36,606 nt of DNA. Origin: Chromatiales bacterium (GTDB lineage: Bacteria > Pseudomonadota > Gammaproteobacteria > Steroidobacterales > Woeseiaceae). The stretch lies in contig SHLT01000017.1 of NCBI GenBank assembly GCA_004282875.1, forward strand, positions 1-36,606. Direction: 5' to 3'. The notes beneath the pieces were generated by a model. That model made no database searches. It saw only the letters and a list, made by a program, of their open reading frames with translations, and was not told the origin of the DNA. Position 1 is the stretch's first letter; each line of letters begins with the position of its first letter. A program made the position numbers and the translations under genes. Positions 15,990 to 25,692 of the stretch are shown piece after piece.

Positions 15990-17012
15990 TCAGGCGGCAA
16001 CCTCGGTCATTTTCGATCGCCCGACATCGAGCATGCGTTCGACAGCTGCGCGCGCGCGAACAGCGATGGCGGGATCAATTTCAATGGCCGGACTCAGCGA
16101 TTCGAGTGACTCGCGGATGTTGGCGAGCGTGATCTTCTTCATGTGCGGACAGAGATTGCAGGGACGGATGAACTCGACATCGTCGACGCCTGCCGAGACG
16201 TTATCGCTCATCGAACACTCCGTCACCATGAGCACCTTTGCCGGGCGCTCGTTAAGTACGTAGTCCTGCATCTGCGCCGTCGAGCCAACGAAATCCGACG
16301 TTGCGAGGACGTCCGGCGGGCATTCGGGGTGTGCGATGATCGTCAGATCGTCGTGGCCGGCGCGGAACGACTCGAGCTCCTCGGCCGTGAAGCGCTCATG
16401 CACTTCGCAGTGTCCCTGCCAGGTGATGATCTCCACATCGGTCTGTTCCGCAACGTACGCAGCCAGGTACTCGTCCGGCAGGAAAATCACTCGATCGCTG
16501 CCCAGCGACTCAACAATGGCCAGCGCATTACCCGACGTACAGCAGATGTCGCACTCGGCTTTCACTTCTGCCGACGTATTGACGTAGGTTACGACGGGCA
16601 CACCGGGATACTGCTCGCGCAGCCTGCGCACGTCCGCAGCCGTGATCGACTCGGCAAGCGAACAGCCTGCGTCGAGATCCGGCATCAAAACGGTCTTGTC
16701 GGGGTTCAGCAGCTTGGCAGTTTCCGCCATGAAATGGACACCGGCCAGGACGATGACGTCGGCATCCGTGTCCACGGCGCGCTGGGCCAGCGCCAGCGAA
16801 TCACCGGTGATATCGGCAACGCAGTGATAAATTTCCGGTGTCTGGTAGTTGTGCGCGAGAATGACCGCGTTCTTTTCCCGTTTCAGTTCATTGATCGCAG
16901 CAATGTGGGGCGCGTGGATTGGCCATTCGATATCGGGAATCACCTTTTTGACGCGCTCATAGAGATGCGCCACGTTCTCGATAGACCGGGGATCAGTATG
17001 GTTGACTGGCAT
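15990..17012 (-). CDS. nadA: Quinolinate synthase NadA
   Basis: 4Fe-4S enzyme that condenses iminoaspartate with dihydroxyacetone phosphate to quinolinate in de novo NAD synthesis. 340 residues. Probable cluster ligands are C117 in DAGCSLA, C231 in AHPECPPDV and C288 (or C285) in [20 protein letters not shown] (53-61) and [15 protein letters not shown] (141-155) are the usual substrate stretches. The ATG has an AGGTGA ribosome site 5 bases before it. It is the first gene of the minus-strand NAD cluster and diverges from the Nudix-type regulator. The intergenic region carries two palindromes and a promoter candidate. Confidence 0.95.
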   Translation of the reverse strand: MPVNHTDPRSIENVAHLYERVKKVIPDIEWPIHAPHIAAINELKREKNAVILAHNYQTPEIYHCVADITGDSLALAQRAVDTDADVIVLAGVHFMAETAKLLNPDKTVLMPDLDAGCSLAESITAADVRRLREQYPGVPVVTYVNTSAEVKAECDICCTSGNALAIVESLGSDRVIFLPDEYLAAYVAEQTDVEIITWQGHCEVHERFTAEELESFRAGHDDLTIIAHPECPPDVLATSDFVGSTAQMQDYVLNERPAKVLMVTECSMSDNVSAGVDDVEFIRPCNLCPHMKKITLANIRESLESLSPAIEIDPAIAVRARAAVERMLDVGRSKMTEVAA

Positions 17013-17030
17013 GGTTCACCTGTACAATTA

Positions 17031-17047
17031 ATGCTCGTTTGGAGTAT
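17031..17047. promoter_or_regulatory. Palindromic operator candidate 1, nadA-regulator intergenic region
   Basis: ATGCTC-GTTTG-GAGTAT: two 6-base arms about a 5-base centre with one mismatch. It has the same design as the site at 17060-17076, 29 bp away. It lies 19 bp before the nadA start codon and downstream of the predicted nadA promoter. Confidence 0.6.
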
Positions 17048-17056
17048 ATATAGCGT

Positions 17057-17085
17057 ATTGTGCTCATAGAGAGCATAAATTTCAA
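17057..17085 (-). promoter_or_regulatory. Candidate nadA promoter
   Basis: On the minus strand TTGAAA (17085-17080) and CACAAT (17062-17057) are 17 bases apart. The palindrome at 17060-17076 fills the spacer and overlaps the -10, so a bound repressor would exclude RNA polymerase. Read by eye. Confidence 0.4.
17060..17076. promoter_or_regulatory. Palindromic operator candidate 2, nadA-regulator intergenic region
   Basis: GTGCTC-ATAGA-GAGCAT: arms of 6 bases with one outer mismatch and a 5-base centre, a near copy in layout of the site at 17031-17047. It ends 18 bp before the ATG of the Nudix-type regulator, so it could also serve autoregulation. Confidence 0.65.
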
Positions 17086-17094
17086 CAGTTTCCT

Positions 17095-18057
17095 ATGAAA
17101 GAGACCGAGACACTGGTTGACCTGCTGGGCGTAATCGTCGCCGTGACCGACGGCGCGCCGCGCGTCCTCGTGGTCGACAGAAACGACCAGATCGCGCTAC
17201 CGCATGGGCCGTTCGTCCCGGCTGATCACGCGAGTCTTGAAGAGGGCTTCCGCCAGCTGATCGAGGCACAGGCGGGGCTGGACCTGTTCTATATCGAACA
17301 GCTGTACACCTTTGGCAATCGGTTCCGAACCGTGGACGAAATCGACGGCGGTCCGCGGACCCTGTCAGTCGCCTACGTTGCACTGGCCCGCGAAGACGCC
17401 GTGCCCCTCGACGGTACGCGATGGGCCAACTGCTACGACTTCCTGCCATGGGAAGACTGGCGTAACGGGCGACCGGATGAGCTGGACTCGCTGATTGCGC
17501 CACGGCTCAAGGAATGGTGTGCGAAGACGCGTGCCCCGACCACGAGGCGCAATCGCGAGGAACGCATCAACGTCACCTTCGGGCATCCCGGTGAGACCGA
17601 AATGGATGCGGTGCTGACGCTCGAACGACTGGAATTACTCTACGATGCCGACATCATGGCGGAGTCCGAGCGCGACCAGCGTGCGATCGACGGAAAATCC
17701 GCGGCGCCCGCTGCAACCAACATCGGCGCCCCGATGGCGTCGGATCATCGCCGCGTCCTGGCCACGGCACTGGGCCGCATTCGCGGCAAACTCGCGTACA
17801 GGCCGGTGGTGTTCGAACTGCTGCCGGGCGAGTTCACCCTGTTGCAGTTGCAGCAGGTCGCCGAAGCGCTGAGCGGAACTCACCTGCATAAACAGAACTT
17901 CCGCCGCCTCGTCATGCATGCCAATCTCGTCGAACCGATAGGCCGGACAACGGCGGTCGGTCGCGGCCGTCCAGCCGAACTGTTCCGCTTCCGGCGCGAA
18001 GTGTTGGGGGAAAAACTTACCGTGGGATTGTCACGGCCAATCCTGCGCGGCGACTAG
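17095..18057 (+). CDS. Nudix-winged-helix regulator of NAD synthesis, NrtR/NadQ type
   Basis: Predicted repressor of the divergent nadA cluster. 320 residues: an N-terminal Nudix-like domain (about 5-145) and a C-terminal winged helix (about 235-310) with FELLPGEFTLLQLQQVAEAL, HKQNFRRLV and GRGRPAELFRFR, the pattern of NrtR. The Nudix box is decayed: where GX5EX7REUXEEXGU is expected, the protein has GPFVPADHASLEEGF followed by RQLIEAQAGL, so several metal-binding glutamates are missing and hydrolysis is unlikely; NrtR proteins use this fold to sense ADP-ribose or related metabolites. It is about 90 residues longer than common NrtR because of a linker at about 150-230, which is closer to the alphaproteobacterial NadQ type. 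Function is inferred from family and place, not shown. Confidence 0.82.
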   Translation: MKETETLVDLLGVIVAVTDGAPRVLVVDRNDQIALPHGPFVPADHASLEEGFRQLIEAQAGLDLFYIEQLYTFGNRFRTVDEIDGGPRTLSVAYVALAREDAVPLDGTRWANCYDFLPWEDWRNGRPDELDSLIAPRLKEWCAKTRAPTTRRNREERINVTFGHPGETEMDAVLTLERLELLYDADIMAESERDQRAIDGKSAAPAATNIGAPMASDHRRVLATALGRIRGKLAYRPVVFELLPGEFTLLQLQQVAEALSGTHLHKQNFRRLVMHANLVEPIGRTTAVGRGRPAELFRFRREVLGEKLTVGLSRPILRGD

Positions 18058-18085
18058 TGTGTTTATCGGTTTGCAATAGTATGGA

Positions 18086-19513
18086 ATGATGCGCCGTATG
18101 CTTGAGCTCGAGTTCTTTGGCGCTGCGGGCGAGGTCACCGGGTCTTGCCACATCTTGCGTGTTGGCGAGCGGCAGGTGCTCCTCGACTGCGGCATGATCC
18201 AGGGAGGGCGTGATGCCGAGGCGCGCAACGCGAAGCCGTTTCCGTTCGATCCGGCCGAGATCGATGCCGTCGTCCTCAGTCACGCACACCTCGACCATGC
18301 GGGCCGCTTGCCGTTGCTCGTCAAGCGGGGATTCTCGGGGAGCATCCACACGCAGAACGCATCGCAGGACCTGTGCGAAATACTGCTGAAGGATGCCGGC
18401 TATCTGCAGGAGAACCAGGCCGAGCGCCGCAACCGGTACCGCAAACCGCACGAGGACCGCGCCGTGCCGCTGTACACACTGGCCGACGCCGAGGACACGC
18501 TCCCGAGTTTTACCGGGCACCGCTACCACACGTGGTTTGACGTATGCGAGGGCATACGCGCCCGCTTCATGGACGCCGGCCACATCATGGGTTCGGCAAT
18601 TGTCGAAGTCGAGGTCAAGCACGGCACAGAGCAACGAACGCTGATATTCAGTGGTGACCTGGGGCAGTTCGACACGCCGATCCTGCGCGATCCGGAATTT
18701 CCGAAGCACGCCGACCTCGTATTGATGGAATCAACCTATGGTGGTCGCGCACATCGCAGCCGCGACGACACCCTCCTCGAACTCGAAGAGCTGTTCCGCG
18801 CGGCGCATGCCGAAAAGGGCAACATCCTGGTGCCCGCGTTCGCCGTCGGCCGCAGCCAGGAAATCCTCTATTTGCTCGGCAAACATTACAAAGAGTGGGG
18901 ACTGCATCGCTGGCGCATTTTTCTCGACAGCCCAATGGCCATTGCGGCGACCAAGGTCTACTGGGACCACCCGCATCTATATGACGACGAAGCGACCCGG
19001 CTTTCCAAAACAATGAACCCGATGCCGTCGCTACCCAACCTTATCCTGTCAAAAACTGCTGACGATTCGCGGCGCATCAATGACATCGAGGCAGGCGCAA
19101 TCATCATCGCGGGCAGCGGGATGTGCACGGGCGGCCGCATTCTGCATCACCTTAAGCGCAATATCTTTCGGCCGCGGGCGCGTGTGCTGTTCACGGGCTT
19201 CCAGGCGTACGGAACGCTGGGACGGCGCATCGTCGACGGCCAGAAGGAAGTCCGCCTGTTCGGGGATACCTACGACGTCAAAGCCCAGGTTTCGACAATC
19301 GGCGGCTTGTCCGCGCACGGCGACGCCGACGACATGAGCCGCTGGTACGGCTCCATTCCCGGGACACCGCCGGTGTATCTCGTGCACGGCGACGAAGACG
19401 CGGCCAGGGCCTTCAAGCACAAGCTGACATCGGAACACGGGGCGCAAGTCGCATTGCCCAAGCCGGGGATGCGGATCGATCTAAAGGCGCTCGCTGATAC
19501 GGCTGTTGCCTAG
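18086..19513 (+). CDS. Metallo-beta-lactamase fold, beta-CASP family RNase (CPSF73/Ysh1-like)
   Basis: Predicted zinc-dependent RNA-processing nuclease. 475 residues. The metal motif is SHAHLDHAGRLP (H66, H68, D70, H71), followed by a further metal histidine in DAGHIMGSA and the aspartate in FSGDLGQ. The beta-CASP insert carries ESTYGGR, FAVGRSQEILYLL and IAGSGMCTGGRILHHL, and the C-terminal part has GLSAHGDADD. This order is typical of stand-alone bacterial proteins related to archaeal and eukaryotic CPSF nucleases. The start is uncertain: ATGs at 18086, 18089 and 18098 are in frame and none has a clear ribosome site; 18098 (MLELEFFGAAGEVTGS) fits the family best. It converges with the dienelactone hydrolase gene, 4 bases overlapping. 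Its link to its neighbours is not evident. Confidence 0.88.
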   Translation: MMRRMLELEFFGAAGEVTGSCHILRVGERQVLLDCGMIQGGRDAEARNAKPFPFDPAEIDAVVLSHAHLDHAGRLPLLVKRGFSGSIHTQNASQDLCEILLKDAGYLQENQAERRNRYRKPHEDRAVPLYTLADAEDTLPSFTGHRYHTWFDVCEGIRARFMDAGHIMGSAIVEVEVKHGTEQRTLIFSGDLGQFDTPILRDPEFPKHADLVLMESTYGGRAHRSRDDTLLELEELFRAAHAEKGNILVPAFAVGRSQEILYLLGKHYKEWGLHRWRIFLDSPMAIAATKVYWDHPHLYDDEATRLSKTMNPMPSLPNLILSKTADDSRRINDIEAGAIIIAGSGMCTGGRILHHLKRNIFRPRARVLFTGFQAYGTLGRRIVDGQKEVRLFGDTYDVKAQVSTIGGLSAHGDADDMSRWYGSIPGTPPVYLVHGDEDAARAFKHKLTSEHGAQVALPKPGMRIDLKALADTAVA

Positions 19514-20382
19514 TCAAGCTGCTCGTGGAAGAACGCGATCGTGCGGTCCCAGGCGAGCTTTGCTGCCTCGGGGTTGTAGCGCGGCGTCGAGTAATTATGA
19601 AAACCGTGTCGCGTTCCGGGGTACACGTGCATCTCGTAGTTAACCCCGTGCTGTTTCAGCGCCGCCTCAAAATCCTCGCGTAAGGCGTTTACGCGCGGGT
19701 CATCTTCGGCATAGTGCACGAGCAGTGCGGCCTCGATGTTGCCAACCTTTTCAGTATCGGCAGCACGGCCGTAAAACGGCGCGCCGGCATCCAGCTCGTC
19801 GCCCATCTCGGTGGCCAGGAAATTGGTAGTTTCTCCGCCCCAGCAAAAACCGGTTGCGCCCAGCTTGCCGCTCGACAGTTCGTGCGTGCGCACGTAGCGG
19901 GCACTGTTCACCATGTCCTGCCGCAATTTTGCGTGATCGAGTGAGCGCTGCATTGTGCGTCCCTCGTCATCGTTGCCCGGATAACCACCCAGCGGGGCCA
20001 GCCCGTCCGGAGCCAGCGCCAAAAAGCCGGCAACGGCCGCACGCCGCGCAACGTCCTGGATATACGGGTTAAGGCCGCGATTCTCATGCACGACCAAAAC
20101 CGCCGGAAACGGGCCCTCACCGACGGGCTGCACAAGATAGCCGCGCATTTGCCCGGAATTACCGCCGGGTGAGTCATAGTCCACCCAGTTGGCCTTGATT
20201 CGCTCGTCGGTAAACAGGACTTCCTGGGCATCGGCGTAGTTCGGCATGAGTGCATTCGCCATCGCGACGCCAGTCACGGCAACCGCACCGGCGCGCTCGA
20301 AGAACTGCCTGCGGTCGATCCGGCCGTGGCAGTACTCGTCGTAGAGATCGTAAATCTGCGCGTTTATGTCCGGCTTGCTCAT
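19510..20382 (-). CDS. Dienelactone hydrolase family protein with Tat-like N terminus
   Basis: Alpha/beta hydrolase of the carboxymethylenebutenolidase family, 290 residues. The triad is visible as C180 (GFCWGGE), D228 (AEDDPR) and H259 (GTRHGFHN), with the family glutamate at E100 (VVHENRG). In front of the hydrolase domain are about 55 extra residues with RRQFFERAG at 24-32 and a hydrophobic stretch to about 46, which resembles a twin-arginine export signal set back from the start. The protein may therefore act in the periplasm. A GGAGAA ribosome site precedes the ATG. The true substrate is unknown. It lies 51 bp after the DUF1501 gene on the same strand. Confidence 0.87.
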   Translation of the reverse strand: MSKPDINAQIYDLYDEYCHGRIDRRQFFERAGAVAVTGVAMANALMPNYADAQEVLFTDERIKANWVDYDSPGGNSGQMRGYLVQPVGEGPFPAVLVVHENRGLNPYIQDVARRAAVAGFLALAPDGLAPLGGYPGNDDEGRTMQRSLDHAKLRQDMVNSARYVRTHELSSGKLGATGFCWGGETTNFLATEMGDELDAGAPFYGRAADTEKVGNIEAALLVHYAEDDPRVNALREDFEAALKQHGVNYEMHVYPGTRHGFHNYSTPRYNPEAAKLAWDRTIAFFHEQLD

Positions 20383-20433
20383 GGTCTGTTCTCCGCATCA
20401 AATCGACACGGGCCATGGTAAGCCTTACCCGCC

Positions 20434-21636
20434 TCAGGCGCGAACCAGGTCTCGCTGGTGCGGGGCGCTCCCGCTGTCGGGGAACACCGAGCGCTCAAGC
20501 AGCGTATCGGATATACGAAGATGGTCGGCCAGGACGCCTTTGAACAGGCTGCGCATGTCCAGGGTGGGCTTCAGGTCGCGGCCGTCATACAAGTCTGACT
20601 TGCCGAGACCGGGCCAGTCCGCCAGGACCCGGCCACCGTTGACCGCGCCGCCGACCAGGATCGCCGCCGCGGCCGTGCCGTGGTCGGTACCGCGTGTCCC
20701 GTTGACGTGAACGGTGCGGCCGAACTCCGTGACGACGGCGACCACCGTATTGGACCATGTGGACCCGAGACCCTCGCGCAACGCGACGAGGCCTGCATCC
20801 AGCCCGGCAAGCCGGTTCGCCAGCGCGCCGGTCGTGGTCCCCTGGTTAGCGTGCGTGTCCCAGCCGCCCGCCTCGAGTACGGCGATGCGCGGGCCGCCCT
20901 CGGCCGTGAGAAACCTGGCCGTCGCGGCCATTGTGGAGCGCACCTGTTCATTCGCCCTGTTACGGCCGCGCCGGGCTTCCTCACCCGCGTTCTCACCGGC
21001 AATGGCCTGGGAGTTGACCGCCTGCGCGAGGCGCCTGGCAAAAAACTCGTCATCGGCGTACAGGTCCTGCAAGCGGCGTATCGTGCTTTGCTCCGCATCG
21101 GGCAGTTGCGAGGGCGCCCAGCTCGTCACGGAATTCTCGCCGCGCAATACGAGCGGCGTGTTCACGCCCATGGCGATCGCCGTTTCATGACCCAGCGAAC
21201 CGCCCAGCGGTGTGAGTGCGCGATTGAGCCAGCCATCCCGCAACAAACCGACGTCGGACGCGCCGTTCTCGAGTACGTCCTGACCGTCAAAATGCGACCG
21301 TTCCCGGTAGGGGCTGGCCACGGCATGCGCGATCACGGCACGCTCTTTCCTGAACTCTTCGTACATCCCGGGCAGCGACGGGTGCAGCCCGAACAGGCTG
21401 TCCAGTTTGAGCAGTCCGCCGGCATTTCCCGGCGGCGGCAATGCCAGTTCCCCGCGCACCTTACGGTAGGCGGGGTCGCCGTACGGTGCGGCAATGGCGA
21501 GACCGTCCGCGGCGCCGCGCAGGATGACGAGGACGAATCTCGACTCCGTGTCGGCATTGGCGAACACGACGCCGGGCAACATCGACGCAAGCGCGCCTGC
21601 GCCTGCGGACCTGAGTATCTCTCTCCTCGTAACCAT
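20434..21636 (-). CDS. DUF1501 family protein with Tat signal
   Basis: Member of the DUF1501 family, related to the alkaline phosphatase/sulfatase-like fold, 400 residues. The N terminus is a clear twin-arginine signal: VTRREILRSAG followed by a hydrophobic stretch and an alanine-rich cleavage region ending near VVFANA (residue 28). Mature features are LVILRGAADGLAIAAPYGD, the GGWDTHANQG motif and TEFGRTVHVNGTRGTDHGTA, the usual family hallmarks. Its start codon is only 2 bp behind the DUF1800 stop, and the stop overlaps the CGGAGA ribosome site, so the two are coupled. The function of this pair is not established; it is often found together and exported. Confidence 0.9.
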   Translation of the reverse strand: MVTRREILRSAGAGALASMLPGVVFANADTESRFVLVILRGAADGLAIAAPYGDPAYRKVRGELALPPPGNAGGLLKLDSLFGLHPSLPGMYEEFRKERAVIAHAVASPYRERSHFDGQDVLENGASDVGLLRDGWLNRALTPLGGSLGHETAIAMGVNTPLVLRGENSVTSWAPSQLPDAEQSTIRRLQDLYADDEFFARRLAQAVNSQAIAGENAGEEARRGRNRANEQVRSTMAATARFLTAEGGPRIAVLEAGGWDTHANQGTTTGALANRLAGLDAGLVALREGLGSTWSNTVVAVVTEFGRTVHVNGTRGTDHGTAAAAILVGGAVNGGRVLADWPGLGKSDLYDGRDLKPTLDMRSLFKGVLADHLRISDTLLERSVFPDSGSAPHQRDLVRA

Positions 21637-21638
21637 GC

Positions 21639-23039
21639 CTATCTCCGTTGAAACTCAGGGGAAGCCAGCAGCAGCGTCAACGCCTGCGTGCCGCTTTCAG
21701 CGCGTGCGATCGCCTGCCGCGTCTTCGCGCTGAATGCCGGTCCGAGAACGGCATCGCCCAGCTCAACGGGCCGTGCCCGCGAGCCGACGACCCGGGCGAC
21801 CGTGTTGCACCATTCGATGCGTTTGTAGAGGCCGTCGGCCCCGCCCCACTGTGCTGCCGTATCCGGCCAGCCCTCCGGCGAGCCCGGACGAAACGGCGTC
21901 TGCGCCATCAGGTCCAGGGCGCCGACGACGAACCGCGCATTGTCCGGCACGTGATCGAACGCCCGGAACGTCGAGATCACGAAGTCGTGCGGTGTCTTGT
22001 ACTTGCTGTGCATTGCTTGCCACGGCTCGTCCGAATTGACGAGCGCCGTGTACACGGCACTCAAATCACCACCGGATTCGAGGTAGGTAGAGGCCAGCTC
22101 GTCGACGAGACCTGCGGGCGGCTCGTCCGCGACGAAGTGTCGCGCCAGCTTGGTGGCCAGGAAGCGCGCCGTGGATGGGTGTACCGCGAGATCGCGAAGG
22201 ACCGCTTCGCCCTGCTCGACGCCCGATTGCGGGTAGCGCTTGCCGAGCACCGTCTGAGTACCCGGCTCGTGAATGTTCTCGCGGAACTCGAACGTACCGG
22301 GCTCGCCCTCGGCGAACCGGCCTGCATAGTTCTCACCGCCGATCGACCAGCCCGTGATGACCTTGGCAAAGGTCGTTACATCGTCTTGTGTGTACCCGCC
22401 GTCAACGCCCAGCGTATGCAGTTCCAGTATTTCGCGCGCCAGGTTCTCGTTGAGTCCGAAATTCCGGTTGTTTCTGCGACGGCTGGCGCGACGTACCAGG
22501 GTCGACTCCGGCCCGGCAGAGCGCTGGTTGTCGAGGAACAGGATCATCGCCGGATGTTGCTCGACGGCAATCAGCAGGTCGGCGAACTTGCCGGTCACAT
22601 TGGGCCGGATTGCCTCGTTCTCGAACAGGCCGGCGATTGTTGGTAGTGGCTGCTTGTCAGCCGACACGGCGAAGTGGTTGGACCAGAAATGCACGAGCCG
22701 CTCATGAAACGGGTAATCGCTGGCGGCGGCAGTGCGGTACCGCGCGCTGATCTGCCCGACGTAGTGGCTGCGCGCAGTACGGCCGTACGTCCTGACGAAG
22801 TTTTCGGACGGAGCATCGCCTGCAGCGCGACTCATCTGCCGTTCCTGGCGACGCAGCTCCTGCACCTCGACCAGCACTTTGGATGAATGGTCCAGCGGCC
22901 GAATGTCGTCCGGCACGCGTGACGGCCCCTGCAATTGCTCAAGCAACCAGGCCGCCGGATTCCTGTCGGCGGTTTTCAGGTCACCCGGACGGGCCCCCAG
23001 CCCGAAGCGGTTCACGGCGATTACGGTTTTTTGTTGCAT
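21639..23039 (-). CDS. DUF1800 family protein
   Basis: Member of the DUF1800 family, 466 residues if started at the ATG at 23039 (MQQKTVIAVNRFGLGARPG), which has ACGGGG about 7 bases upstream. The frame is open to 23126 but the extra N-terminal residues are unlike the family. Family hallmarks seen are NRFGLGARPGD at the N terminus, HFWSNHFAVSADK, LNENLAREILELHTLGVDGGYTQDDV in the middle and FRPGSPEGWPD towards the end. No signal peptide is visible, unlike its DUF1501 partner. It is the upstream gene of the DUF1800-DUF1501 pair; the role is unknown. Confidence 0.9.
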   Translation of the reverse strand: MQQKTVIAVNRFGLGARPGDLKTADRNPAAWLLEQLQGPSRVPDDIRPLDHSSKVLVEVQELRRQERQMSRAAGDAPSENFVRTYGRTARSHYVGQISARYRTAAASDYPFHERLVHFWSNHFAVSADKQPLPTIAGLFENEAIRPNVTGKFADLLIAVEQHPAMILFLDNQRSAGPESTLVRRASRRRNNRNFGLNENLAREILELHTLGVDGGYTQDDVTTFAKVITGWSIGGENYAGRFAEGEPGTFEFRENIHEPGTQTVLGKRYPQSGVEQGEAVLRDLAVHPSTARFLATKLARHFVADEPPAGLVDELASTYLESGGDLSAVYTALVNSDEPWQAMHSKYKTPHDFVISTFRAFDHVPDNARFVVGALDLMAQTPFRPGSPEGWPDTAAQWGGADGLYKRIEWCNTVARVVGSRARPVELGDAVLGPAFSAKTRQAIARAESGTQALTLLLASPEFQRR

Positions 23040-23135
23040 AGAAACCCCGTCCGGAGCGCCCGATATGAATTTATAACGTTGCTCTACCGTATTGGTTGAC
23101 TGCGCACCTCTTTTATATGACGTCAATGCTGTAAC

Positions 23136-23167
23136 AAAAAAAACGGCGGCGCGTTTGCGCCGCCGTT
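23136..23167 (-). terminator. Rho-independent terminator of katG
   Basis: An 11-bp perfect stem (23142-23152 with 23157-23167, mostly GC) around a 4-base loop is followed on the minus strand by eight T residues (A run 23136-23143). It lies 30 bp past the katG stop and also insulates the DUF1800 gene from katG transcription. Confidence 0.93.
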
Positions 23168-23197
23168 CATAAGGCGAACTACCGAGTGTGCTCTGGC

Positions 23198-25692
<2,495 letters not shown>

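Noticed and set aside
15965-16000. TTG start at 16000 for nadX
   Set aside because: It overlaps nadA and adds residues in front of the Rossmann strand; ATG at 15964 fits the family.
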